Assembly (NCBI RefSeq): GCF_002304005.1
Contig: NZ_MRCQ01000009.1
Span: 1-64,000 of the forward strand
Source: Flavobacterium sp. ACN6
Lineage (GTDB): Bacteria > Bacteroidota > Bacteroidia > Flavobacteriales > Flavobacteriaceae
Reading direction: 5' to 3'
Length of the DNA: 64,000 nt
In this document: piece by piece, positions 45,313-54,236 of the stretch
How the letters are laid out: each line of letters begins with the position of its first letter
How positions within the stretch are numbered: position 1 is the stretch's first letter
Translations under genes and position numbers: made by a program
Notes under the pieces: model-generated
Told to the model about the DNA's origin: nothing
What the model saw: only the letters and a program-made list of their open reading frames with translations
The model's database searches: none

Positions 45313-47712
45313 ATGAAAAACACATCACTAACCACATTGTTTTCAGCTTTTATGATTGGATTTGTTTTGACGCCAAAAGCATCGGCTCAAATCCAAAATG
45401 CAGACGTACTAAATGCACCAATAGACATCAGTAAAGATTTTCAGAATTACCTGAATACTTTTTATTTCGCAGACGAATTGGCATCTTTTGATCCTGCAAC
45501 GGGAAAAGGAACTATAAAATATTTGAGATACAATTATAAAACGCGTCAGGCTTTCAACAATATGATGATGAAACCTGATGTGGAAAAAGCAAACGAATTT
45601 CCAACAACAGAATACGAAGAATCTCCTGTTTTACCATTTGAAATTCAATTTGTTTCAGATCGAACAGTTCGTATTAAAACAACATCTGGACCACAGTTTC
45701 ATCCGCAAAAAGAATCTTTAATGCTGATTGACGGTGTTGCGCCAAATCATCCTGAATTATGGAAATATTCTAAAATTGAAGGCGGTCACAGTTATACAAG
45801 TAAACACGGAAAAGTTGAAATCTTGACAAAACCTTGGCACGTAAAAATCTACGATGAAAAAGGAAAATTGTTGACAAGTACACTTCACGATACTGATTTT
45901 AAAAACACATATACACCAACACTTCCGTTTTCTTATGTTCGCAGAAACAGCGATTATTCAAGAAGTATGGGTGCGGCTTTTAGTTTAGAGCCAGACGAAA
46001 AAATATTTGGTTGCGGAGAATCATTCACACAATTAAACAAACGTGGTCAAAAAGTAGTTTTATGGGCAGATGACGCCAACGGAATCCAAAATGAAACCAT
46101 GTACAAACCGATTCCGTTTTATATGAGCAGCCGCGGTTACGGAGTTTTCATGCATCATTCAACACCAATTACGGTTGACTTCGGAAAATATTTCTCAAGT
46201 GCAAACGAAATGTATATTGGCGATGACGAAGCCGATTTGTTTTTCTTCATCGGAGAACCAAAAGACGTTTTAGATCAGTACACCAATTTAACTGGAAAAG
46301 CTGCAATGCCGCCACTTTGGTCTTTCGGATTCTGGATGAGCCGTATTACCTATTTCTCTGAAAAAGAAGGACGCGAAGTAGCAAAAGATTTGCGTAAATA
46401 TAAAATTCCAACAGATGTTATTCACTTTGATACGGGTTGGTTTGATGTAGATTGGAGAAACAACTACGAGTTTGCAAAATCTCGTTTCCCAGACGCTACA
46501 AAAATGATGTCCGATTTAAAGAAAGATGGTTTCCAGGTTTGTTTATGGCAATTGCCTTATTTCACGCCAAAAAACACTTTGTTTCCTGAAATTATGGATA
46601 AAAACTTAGCAGTAAGAGACAGAAAAGGAAACCTTCCGTATGAAGATGCGGTTTTAGATTTCTCAAATCCAGAAACGGTAACTTGGTATCAAGGAAAATT
46701 GAAAAAATTATTTGATGAAGGAGTTGCGGTTTTCAAAGTAGATTTTGGAGAAGCGGCACCGCCAGACGGAATTTACCATTCTGGAAGAACAGGTTTTTAC
46801 GAACACAATTTATACCCATTACGATACAATAAAGCAGTTGCAGAAATCACTCAGAAAGAAAAAGGATATACTTTAATCTGGGCAAGAAGTACTTGGGCAG
46901 GAAGTCAGCGTTATCCTTTACATTGGGGAGGAGATTCTGAAACCACAAACGGAGCAATGTCTGCAGAATTACGCGGTGGACTTTCTTTAGGTCTTAGCGG
47001 ATTCAGTTTCTGGAGTCATGATGTTGGAGGTTTCGCAACTAAATCTCCAGAGAATATTTACAGAAGATGGACACCATTCGGAATGTTGACTTCGCACGTA
47101 AGAAGCCACGGAGAACCGCCTCGCGAACCTTGGTTGTACAGCAAAGATTTCTTGGAAGGATTTAGAAAAGCAGATAATATGCGTTACGAATTAATGCCAT
47201 ACATCTACGCTCAGGCAAAAGAAAGTTCTCAAAAAGGACTTCCAATGATGCGTGCTTTATTTGTAGAATATCCAAACGATCCGGGAGCTTGGTTAGTAGA
47301 TAATCAGTATTTATTTGGCTCAAGTATGTTGGTGGCACCGCTTTTTGAAGAAGTTGAAGAAAGAGATGTTTACCTTCCTGAAGGAACTTGGATTGATTAT
47401 CAAACTAAAAAAGTTTACCAATCTGGATGGCATAAAATCAAAGCTGGTGAAATTCCAATTATCGTTTTGGTTAAAGACGGAACTGCAATTCCACACATTG
47501 GTTTAGCGCAGTCTACAAAAGATATGGATTGGAGCAAACTGACATTAAAAGTTTATGCAAGCGACAAAACTACTTCGGCGACAGCCAAAGTATTTTTACC
47601 AGAAGGCAATGCCGTACAAGAAATAAAAGTGAACAAAAACGGAAACAATTTTGACGTAGCAGCCAATCCGTTAAACGGAAAAACCACTTTTAAAACAGAG
47701 TGGGTTAAGTAA
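45313..47712 (+). CDS. Glycoside hydrolase family 31, probable alpha-xylosidase
   Basis: A 799-residue enzyme. The ATG at 45313 (MKNTSLTTLFSAFMIGFVL, signal peptide ending near ASA-Q) is chosen over a TTG at 45274, which lies inside the repeat. The N-terminal beta-sandwich and catalytic barrel are complete: PPLWSFGFWMSRITYFSE, the nucleophile D477 in FKVDFGEAAPPDG, and acid/base D541 in HWGGDSETT. KVDFGE and the 64-residue spacing resemble YicI/XylS alpha-xylosidases (66 in YicI) rather than alpha-glucosidases. In this locus it would remove alpha-1,6-xylose from xyloglucan oligosaccharides in the periplasm. Confidence 0.88.
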   Translation: MKNTSLTTLFSAFMIGFVLTPKASAQIQNADVLNAPIDISKDFQNYLNTFYFADELASFDPATGKGTIKYLRYNYKTRQAFNNMMMKPDVEKANEFPTTEYEESPVLPFEIQFVSDRTVRIKTTSGPQFHPQKESLMLIDGVAPNHPELWKYSKIEGGHSYTSKHGKVEILTKPWHVKIYDEKGKLLTSTLHDTDFKNTYTPTLPFSYVRRNSDYSRSMGAAFSLEPDEKIFGCGESFTQLNKRGQKVVLWADDANGIQNETMYKPIPFYMSSRGYGVFMHHSTPITVDFGKYFSSANEMYIGDDEADLFFFIGEPKDVLDQYTNLTGKAAMPPLWSFGFWMSRITYFSEKEGREVAKDLRKYKIPTDVIHFDTGWFDVDWRNNYEFAKSRFPDATKMMSDLKKDGFQVCLWQLPYFTPKNTLFPEIMDKNLAVRDRKGNLPYEDAVLDFSNPETVTWYQGKLKKLFDEGVAVFKVDFGEAAPPDGIYHSGRTGFYEHNLYPLRYNKAVAEITQKEKGYTLIWARSTWAGSQRYPLHWGGDSETTNGAMSAELRGGLSLGLSGFSFWSHDVGGFATKSPENIYRRWTPFGMLTSHVRSHGEPPREPWLYSKDFLEGFRKADNMRYELMPYIYAQAKESSQKGLPMMRALFVEYPNDPGAWLVDNQYLFGSSMLVAPLFEEVEERDVYLPEGTWIDYQTKKVYQSGWHKIKAGEIPIIVLVKDGTAIPHIGLAQSTKDMDWSKLTLKVYASDKTTSATAKVFLPEGNAVQEIKVNKNGNNFDVAANPLNGKTTFKTEWVK

Positions 47713-48082
47713 TTAAAAATTGATAATTAAAAATTAAAAATCTCCTCAATCTGCGAGAAAAAATAAACACATAGAAACATAGTTTTTTGTTTCTGATCAA
47801 AGAAAATAAAAAGAAACTAGTTTCTCACACATAGAAAAACTATGTGAACTGACATAAGTGAAACGCCTTTTTTTAAGTTTCTAATAAGCTATGATTCTAT
47901 GTGTTTAAAAAATATAGTCACAGATTAAAGGATTAAAAAAGATTATTACTCTCGCAGATTTAGCAGATCAGGCAGATTTTTGTGATATTTAAAATCAGCT
48001 CAATCTGCTCAATCAGCGAGAGAAAAAAATAAAAATCCTCTCTAATCTTTAAATCTGCGGCAAAAAAAATAATTCAAAAAAC
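47713..48082. repeat. Gene-free 370-base gap with degenerate inverted and direct repeats
   Basis: The gap between the GH31 and GH97 genes holds CACATAGAAACATAG (~47769) facing CTATGATTCTATGTG (~47888), another CACACATAG/CTATGTG hairpin (~47826-47848), and repeated CTCAATCTGC/ATCTGC-GAGA phrases (~47744, ~47999, ~48009, ~48051). No gene and no clear promoter. Confidence 0.6.
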
Positions 48083-50089
48083 ATGAAAAACTATCTAATT
48101 CTCCCAGCCGTTTTGTTTTCAGTAGCAATTGGCTACAGTCAGAAAAACAAAAACGCTTACGAACTGGCATCGCCAAACGGAAAAAACAAAATCAAATTTG
48201 AGCTCGTAAAAAATGCTCCAAAATATGCCGTTTCTCACGGAAAAACCGAAGTGATTTCTCCGTCAGATATGGGATTTTTGCTAAAAGGAAATGAAGATTT
48301 AAGCTCAAATTTTGAAATTAAAGGTGCCAAAACTTCAACTTTTGACGAAACTTGGGAACAAGTTTGGGGAGAAAAGAAAAACATCAGAAACAATTACAAT
48401 CAGCTTGTAGTTGATTTACAACAAAAAACAGGAAACAAAAGAAAATTACAAATTCAATTTCGTGCTTTCGATGACGGAGTTGCTTTTAGATATGTGTATC
48501 CAAAGCAAAATGTAAAAGACAGTATTTTTATCACGGATGAAAAAACAACTTTTAAATTAAAAGAAGACGGAAAAGCATGGTGGATTCCAGCAAACAGAGA
48601 AAACCGCGACGAATATCTTTTCAAAGATGCGCCGGTAAGTACTTTGGACACCGTTTTAACTCCATTAACAATTGAAAGTAAAAGCGGATTGGCATTAAGT
48701 TTTCACGAAGCAAATCTAATTGATTTTGCAAGTATGACTTTGGTAAACACAAAAGGAACCGAATTAAAATCGGATTTAGTGCCGTGGCCTGACGGAGTAA
48801 AAGTTCGCGTAAAAGATACGTTTACTTCATCTTGGAGAACACTTCAAATTGGAGAAAATCCAGGAGAATTGATTACTTCTTATTTGGTTCTAAACCTAAA
48901 CGAACCAAACAAATTAAAAAATACAGCAAGTTATTTCAAACCTTATAAATATTTAGGAATTTGGTGGGGAATGCACATCGGAAAATATACTTTCTGGGAA
49001 AGTGACAAACAAGGAGCTACAACCAAAAATGCAGAAGCATATATTGATTTTACAGCAAAAGAAGGGTTCAATCATTTATTGATCGAAGGATGGAACAAAG
49101 GTTGGACGCCGGGCTGGTATGAAAACCGTATGCACATGTTCAGCTTCACGAAAAGTGCGGACAATTTCGACCTTGAAAAAGTAGTGGAATACGGAAAGAA
49201 AAAGAACATTGAATTAATAGGATACCACGAAACAGGTTCGAACTTAATTAACTACTTAAAAGAAGTTGATGAAGGTTTTGCTTTATACAAGAAACTAGGA
49301 ATTCATACGGTAAAAATTGGTCACGTGGGTTCTAAATTGAATATGAAGCAAATGCACTTTGGACAATTTGGAGTGAATTATTTCAGATACATTTTAGAAA
49401 AAGCAGCACAATATGATCTAGCAGTTTTATACCACGAATCAATCAAAGATACAGGAGAAAGAAGAACTTTCCCAAACATGGTTTCAAGAGAAGCAGCGCG
49501 TGGACAAGAATATAACGCATGGAGCGAAGGAAATCCGCCAAACCATTTAAGTATTATTCCATTTACAAGATTACTTTCTGGACCAATGGATTTTACACCT
49601 GGAATTTTTGATGTTGAGGTAAAACAAGGTTATCCAGGAAAAAGAATTCAAGGAACAGTGGGACAGCAATTGGCATTGTATGTAACAATTTATTCTCCAA
49701 TTCAAATGTTGGCCGATCTTCCAGAAAATTACGAAGGAAAACCAGCTTTACAATTCTTAAAAGATGTGCCGACCGATTGGGAAGACACTAAAATCTTAGA
49801 AGGAAAAATTGGCGAATATATCACAACGGCAAGAAAAGACAGAAACAGCGCAGACTGGTATTTGGGAACTCTTACGAATGAAAAACCAAGAAATGCAGCG
49901 ATTTCATTATCATTCTTAGATCCAAATGCAACTTACGAAGCACAAATTTATGTTGATGCCGAAGGAACAGATCAAACGCACAATCCAGAAGCAGTTGCAA
50001 TTTCTAAGAAAACAGTAAAAGCTTCAGATGTTCTAAACCTAAAATTAGGCGGAGCTGGTGGTGGAGCAGTAAGATTTAAAAAATTGTAA
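48083..50089 (+). CDS. Glycoside hydrolase family 97 (SusB-like alpha-glucosidase or relative)
   Basis: A 668-residue enzyme with signal peptide (MKNYLILPAVLFSVAIGYSQ). GH97 marks include RENRDEYLF, YLGIWWGMHIGKYTF, FNHLLIEGWNKGW, and GPMDFTPGIFD. E383 (YHETGSN), E452 (YHESIKD) and E476 (ARGQEYNAW) show spacings of 69 and 24, the same as SusB residues 439, 508 and 532, so the inverting mechanism is likely, as in alpha-glucosidases; retaining family members use Asp instead. Its place in a xyloglucan-like locus is unexpected; it may act on a related alpha-glucoside or on an alternative side chain. It probably works in the periplasm. Confidence 0.88.
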   Translation: MKNYLILPAVLFSVAIGYSQKNKNAYELASPNGKNKIKFELVKNAPKYAVSHGKTEVISPSDMGFLLKGNEDLSSNFEIKGAKTSTFDETWEQVWGEKKNIRNNYNQLVVDLQQKTGNKRKLQIQFRAFDDGVAFRYVYPKQNVKDSIFITDEKTTFKLKEDGKAWWIPANRENRDEYLFKDAPVSTLDTVLTPLTIESKSGLALSFHEANLIDFASMTLVNTKGTELKSDLVPWPDGVKVRVKDTFTSSWRTLQIGENPGELITSYLVLNLNEPNKLKNTASYFKPYKYLGIWWGMHIGKYTFWESDKQGATTKNAEAYIDFTAKEGFNHLLIEGWNKGWTPGWYENRMHMFSFTKSADNFDLEKVVEYGKKKNIELIGYHETGSNLINYLKEVDEGFALYKKLGIHTVKIGHVGSKLNMKQMHFGQFGVNYFRYILEKAAQYDLAVLYHESIKDTGERRTFPNMVSREAARGQEYNAWSEGNPPNHLSIIPFTRLLSGPMDFTPGIFDVEVKQGYPGKRIQGTVGQQLALYVTIYSPIQMLADLPENYEGKPALQFLKDVPTDWEDTKILEGKIGEYITTARKDRNSADWYLGTLTNEKPRNAAISLSFLDPNATYEAQIYVDAEGTDQTHNPEAVAISKKTVKASDVLNLKLGGAGGGAVRFKKL

Positions 50090-50125
50090 TTTGAGTTAGA
50101 AGTTAAATGTGAGACGTTAGATGTT

Positions 50126-50205
50126 AAACCCGACAGGTTTTTAAACCTGTCGGGTTTCGTAACGCAATGATTACGTATATTGTAGAGACGCACTGCAGTG
50201 CGTCT
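50126..50205. repeat. Two adjacent perfect palindromes between GH97 and GH39 genes
   Basis: AAACCCGACAGGTTT and its complement flank TT (50126-50157), and AGACGCACTG with CAGTGCGTCT forms a 20-bp perfect palindrome (50186-50205). A diverged copy of the second lies at 23600-23619. The first belongs to the AGGTTTT-AAACCT family. Confidence 0.85.
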
Positions 50206-50239
50206 AAGTTCCAATAATCAAATAAATACTTATTATCAA

Positions 50240-51814
50240 ATGAAAAAATATTCCATAATACTATTTCTTTCATTACTGTTAACCAATGGAAATTTGTTTG
50301 GACAAACCGCTGAAAACAGAATCATAAAAGTTGATTATAAAAAAGAAGCAGGAAAATTAAATACCATGTTTAAAGAATGCATTGGTGCCGGAAGAGCAAA
50401 CGAAGGTTTGAGAGCCGACTGGCAGCAGCAATTGGCATTGGTTAAAAAAGAATGCGATTTTAAATACATCCGTTTTCATGGTTTATTGTCAGATGATATG
50501 GCCGTTTATCGTGAAGATAACAAGGGGAATCCGGAATACAATTACCAATATGTAGACGTTTTGTTTGATTATATTGTGAGCCTGAAAATGAAACCGTTTG
50601 TAGAATTAGGTTTTATGCCTAATGCTTTAGCAAGTGGAAAAGAAACTATTTTTTGGTGGAAAGGAAATGTAACACCTCCAAAAGATTATAAAAAATGGGA
50701 AGATTTAATTAAAAATCTAACCACACATTTTAAGGAACGTTACGGAGATGAAGAAGTAAAAACATGGTATTTTGAAGTGTGGAACGAACCCAACTTATCA
50801 CCAGGTTTTTGGACAGGAACTCAAGCAGAATATTTTAAATTATACGATTATGCAGCGCGTGGTGTAAAAGCTGTAAATCCTGCATATAAAGTCGGCGGAC
50901 CAGCAACAGCAGGTGCAGGATGGGTTCCCGAAACAATTGATTTTTGTGTTAAAAATAATGTGCCTTTAGATTTTATTTCGACTCATACTTATGGTGTAAA
51001 CCAAGGATATTTAGACGAATTCGGAACTTCTGGAACAGTTTTGAGCCCAGACATAAATAGTGTCAACGGAGATGTCAGCAATTCGCGTAAGCAAATCACT
51101 AATTCGGCTAAACCTAATTTAGAATTGCATTATACAGAATGGAGTTCATCTTATACGCCAGCCGATCCAATTCACGACAGTTATCATTCGGCAGCTTATA
51201 TACTGCAGAAATTGAAGCAAGTCGGCAATGATGCAAACTCCATGTCATATTGGGTTTTTACTGATATTTTTGAAGAACCAGGACCAAGATTTACACCTTT
51301 TCACGGAGGTTTCGGATTGTTAAATACACAAGGAATTAAAAAGCCGGCCTATTTCTCTTATTATTTAATGAATAAATTAGGGGAAACAGAACTTCAAAAT
51401 TCAGATAAAGCTTCGTGGACTTCCAAAAATGCCAAAGGCGATGTACAAGTTTTGCTATGGGATTTTACCAATACGCATCCGGGCGATAAAGTTTGGAACC
51501 AAACATACTATGTTCAGGATCTTCCATCAAAAGAAAAAGTAAAAGTAAAAGTTGAAGTTGATGGAATGCAGAAAGGAAAATATCTGCTGGAAATTTACAA
51601 AGTAGGATATAAATCAAACGACGTTTATGCAGATTATTTGGCAATGAATAAACCAAGTCAGTTAACACGTCAGCAGGTTAATTCGTTAAAAGAAAAAAAC
51701 AACGGCGCACCAATTGCAACAGAAAAAATTACGATTGACGGAAAAGGAACTTTCAGCAGAGAATTTAAAATCAATGAAAATGATGTTTTTTTTCTTAATC
51801 TGATTAAACAATAA
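50240..51814 (+). CDS. Glycoside hydrolase family 39, beta-xylosidase-like
   Basis: A 524-residue enzyme. ATG 50240 starts the signal peptide MKKYSIILFLSLLLTNGNLFGQ; a GTG at 50198 lies inside a palindrome and is rejected. GH39 marks: YIRFHGLLSDDMAVYRED near the N-terminus, acid/base E183 in FEVWNEPNLSPGFW, and nucleophile E300 in LHYTEWSSSYTP, plus SYWVFTDIFEE. The C-terminus is a beta-sandwich. The family contains beta-xylosidases, alpha-L-iduronidases and some arabinosidases; xylosidase is the commonest bacterial role. It could cut xylosides in a mixed hemicellulose. The protein is likely periplasmic. Confidence 0.88.
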   Translation: MKKYSIILFLSLLLTNGNLFGQTAENRIIKVDYKKEAGKLNTMFKECIGAGRANEGLRADWQQQLALVKKECDFKYIRFHGLLSDDMAVYREDNKGNPEYNYQYVDVLFDYIVSLKMKPFVELGFMPNALASGKETIFWWKGNVTPPKDYKKWEDLIKNLTTHFKERYGDEEVKTWYFEVWNEPNLSPGFWTGTQAEYFKLYDYAARGVKAVNPAYKVGGPATAGAGWVPETIDFCVKNNVPLDFISTHTYGVNQGYLDEFGTSGTVLSPDINSVNGDVSNSRKQITNSAKPNLELHYTEWSSSYTPADPIHDSYHSAAYILQKLKQVGNDANSMSYWVFTDIFEEPGPRFTPFHGGFGLLNTQGIKKPAYFSYYLMNKLGETELQNSDKASWTSKNAKGDVQVLLWDFTNTHPGDKVWNQTYYVQDLPSKEKVKVKVEVDGMQKGKYLLEIYKVGYKSNDVYADYLAMNKPSQLTRQQVNSLKEKNNGAPIATEKITIDGKGTFSREFKINENDVFFLNLIKQ

Positions 51815-51906
51815 ACAAAAAAACACAAACATAAAAAATAATATTAACGGTATTTAAAGATCATTTGTGAGGCTGAGAATCTTTAAATCTAAACACCTAA
51901 CTATCT

Positions 51907-54150
51907 ATGAAAAACAAAATGATATTCCTTTCGGCAGCAGTTGTTTTTGCATTGTTTACTTCTTGTAAAAATGATGCGAAGACTGAAGCTTCAAATTCGG
52001 ATTCGGCACAGACCGAAGAATACGTAGGAAAAGAAATAAGCACAGATCATGATGCTGAAATCGACAAATTGATTTCGCAGATGACATTGGAAGAAAAAAT
52101 TGGAATGCTGCACGGTAACAGTATGTTTGCGAACGCAGGCGTAAAACGTTTAGGAATTCCAGAATTAAAAATGGCCGACGGTCCATTGGGAGTTCGTGAA
52201 GAAATTTCACGCGACAATTGGGCTCCGGCAGGTTTAACAAATGACTTTGCAACCTATTATCCAGCAGGAGGTGCTTTAGCGGCAACATGGAATGCAGAGA
52301 TGGCACATACTTTTGGGGCTAGTTTAGGAGAAGAATTACGCGCAAGAGACAAAGACATGTTACTTTCGCCAGCCATCAATATGGTAAGAACACCGCTTGG
52401 AGGAAGAACTTACGAATACATGTCTGAAGATCCGTTCTTAAATAAAAAACTTTCGGTGCCTTTGATTGTTGGCTTACAAGAAAAAGATGTAATGGCTTGC
52501 GTAAAACATTATGCAGCAAACAATCAGGAAACCAATCGTGATTTTGTCGATGTACAAATTGACGAGCGTACACTTCGTGAAATTTATCTTCCCGCTTTTG
52601 AAGCTTCGGTAAAAGAAGCAAAAGCGTACAGTATTATGGGAGCTTATAATAAATTTAGAGGCGAATACTTATGTGAAAACGATTATATGCTGAATAAAAT
52701 CCTTCGCGACGAATGGGGATTTAAAGGTGTAGTAGTTTCAGACTGGGCCGCAGTGCATTCTACAGCAAAAGCATTGAAAAATGGTTTAGATATTGAAATG
52801 GGAACACCAAAACCGTTCAACGAATTTTTCTTAGCCGATAAATTAATCGCTGCGGTTAAATCTGGTGAAGTTTCAGAAAAAGAAATTGATTTGCATGTAA
52901 AACGTATTTTAAGAGTTTTGTTCCAAGTTAAAGCAATGGGCGGAGGCGAGCGTGCAAAAGGAAGCATCGCAACAGAAGCGCATTACCAAGACGCTTACAA
53001 AATTGCAGCAGAAGCGATTGTATTGTTGAAAAATGATAACAATGCTTTACCATTAAAATTGGACGGTGTAAAATCGATTGCAGTTATAGGAAACAATGCT
53101 ACAAAGAAAAACGCTCTTGGCGGATTTGGAGCTGGAGTGAAAACAAAAAGAGAAGTTACCCCTTTAGAAGGTCTTAAAAACAGATTACCTTCTTCAATTA
53201 AAATCAATTACGCAGAAGGTTATTTAGAGCGTTACGACGAAAAAAATAAAGGAAACTTAGGAAATATTACTTCTACAGGACCTGTTACAATTGATAAATT
53301 GGATGACGCTAAAGTTCAAGAAGCAGTAGAAGCGGCTAAAAATTCAGATGTTGCGATTATTTTTGCGGGTTCAAACCGTGATTACGAAACAGAAGCTTCA
53401 GACCGTAGAGATTTACACTTGCCTTTTGGACAAGAAGAATTAATCAGAAAAGTTACTGCAGCAAATCCTAAAACTATTGTAGTAATGATTGCAGGAGCTC
53501 CATTTGATATTAATGAAGTAAGCCAGAAATCTTCTGCGTTAGTTTGGAGCTGGTTCAACGGTTCTGAAGGTGGAAATGCTTTGGCAGATGTTATTTTAGG
53601 AAAAGTAAATCCGTCAGGTAAATTACCTTGGACAATGCCTAAACAACTAAAAGATTCTCCTGCACATGCAACAAACAGTTTCCCTGGAGACAAAACGGTA
53701 AATTATGCTGAAGGAATTTTGATCGGATACCGTTGGTTTGATACTAAAAATGTTGCGCCATTATATCCTTTCGGTTACGGATTATCATACACAACTTTTG
53801 CGCTTGATAATGCTAAAGCAAATAAAGAAGCGTATGCTCAAAACGATGTAATTGAAGTTACAGTTGACGTTAAAAATACTGGAAAAGTAGACGGAAAAGA
53901 AGTAGTACAATTATATACTTCTAAATCTGATTCTAAAATTACACGTGCAGCTCAGGAATTAAAAGGATTCAAAAAAGCTGATGTAAAAGCGGGTGGTTCA
54001 GAAAAAGTGACTATTAAAGTACCAGTAAAAGAATTGGCTTACTACGATGTTGCAGCCAAAAAATGGACAGTTGAACCTGGAAAATATACTATTAAGTTAG
54101 GAACTTCTTCTAGAGATATTAAAAAAGAAATTCAGGTAACAGTTAAATAA
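51907..54150 (+). CDS. Glycoside hydrolase family 3 lipoprotein, probable beta-glucosidase
   Basis: A 747-residue enzyme with lipoprotein signal MKNKMIFLSAAVVFALFTSC. The N-terminal barrel has LKMADGPLGVR, CVKHYAANNQETNR (KH and NRD substrate region), and the nucleophile D279 in FKGVVVSDWAAVH. The second alpha/beta domain starts near IAVIGNNATKKNALGGFG, and a fibronectin-III-like domain ends the chain (VTVDVKNTGKVDGKEVVQLY). This is the three-domain beta-glucosidase build; xylosidases share it, so the exact sugar is not certain. In the locus it would remove backbone glucose exposed after alpha-xylosidase action. Confidence 0.9.
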   Translation: MKNKMIFLSAAVVFALFTSCKNDAKTEASNSDSAQTEEYVGKEISTDHDAEIDKLISQMTLEEKIGMLHGNSMFANAGVKRLGIPELKMADGPLGVREEISRDNWAPAGLTNDFATYYPAGGALAATWNAEMAHTFGASLGEELRARDKDMLLSPAINMVRTPLGGRTYEYMSEDPFLNKKLSVPLIVGLQEKDVMACVKHYAANNQETNRDFVDVQIDERTLREIYLPAFEASVKEAKAYSIMGAYNKFRGEYLCENDYMLNKILRDEWGFKGVVVSDWAAVHSTAKALKNGLDIEMGTPKPFNEFFLADKLIAAVKSGEVSEKEIDLHVKRILRVLFQVKAMGGGERAKGSIATEAHYQDAYKIAAEAIVLLKNDNNALPLKLDGVKSIAVIGNNATKKNALGGFGAGVKTKREVTPLEGLKNRLPSSIKINYAEGYLERYDEKNKGNLGNITSTGPVTIDKLDDAKVQEAVEAAKNSDVAIIFAGSNRDYETEASDRRDLHLPFGQEELIRKVTAANPKTIVVMIAGAPFDINEVSQKSSALVWSWFNGSEGGNALADVILGKVNPSGKLPWTMPKQLKDSPAHATNSFPGDKTVNYAEGILIGYRWFDTKNVAPLYPFGYGLSYTTFALDNAKANKEAYAQNDVIEVTVDVKNTGKVDGKEVVQLYTSKSDSKITRAAQELKGFKKADVKAGGSEKVTIKVPVKELAYYDVAAKKWTVEPGKYTIKLGTSSRDIKKEIQVTVK

Positions 54151-54182
54151 CAGCTGTTTTCTTTTCATAAAATCTAACTATA

Positions 54183-54214
54183 ATCAACGCCAGCCCTTTT
54201 AAGCTGGCGTTGAT
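54183..54214 (+). promoter_or_regulatory. Perfect 12-bp hairpin between the GH3 and GH5 genes
   Basis: ATCAACGCCAGC (54183-54194) pairs exactly with GCTGGCGTTGAT (54203-54214) across CCTTTTAA. There is no T run after it; it sits 22 bases before the GH5 start and could tune processing or stability. Confidence 0.7.
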
Positions 54215-54236
54215 ATTAACCACCAAACCAAATAAA

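Noticed and set aside
48083..50089. Retaining alpha-galactosidase type for the GH97 protein
   Set aside because: The Glu spacing (383/452/476) matches inverting SusB rather than the Asp-using retaining members; kept as an alternative only.
50198..50239. GTG start for the GH39 protein
   Set aside because: It lies in a 20-bp palindrome; the ATG at 50240 begins a clean signal peptide.
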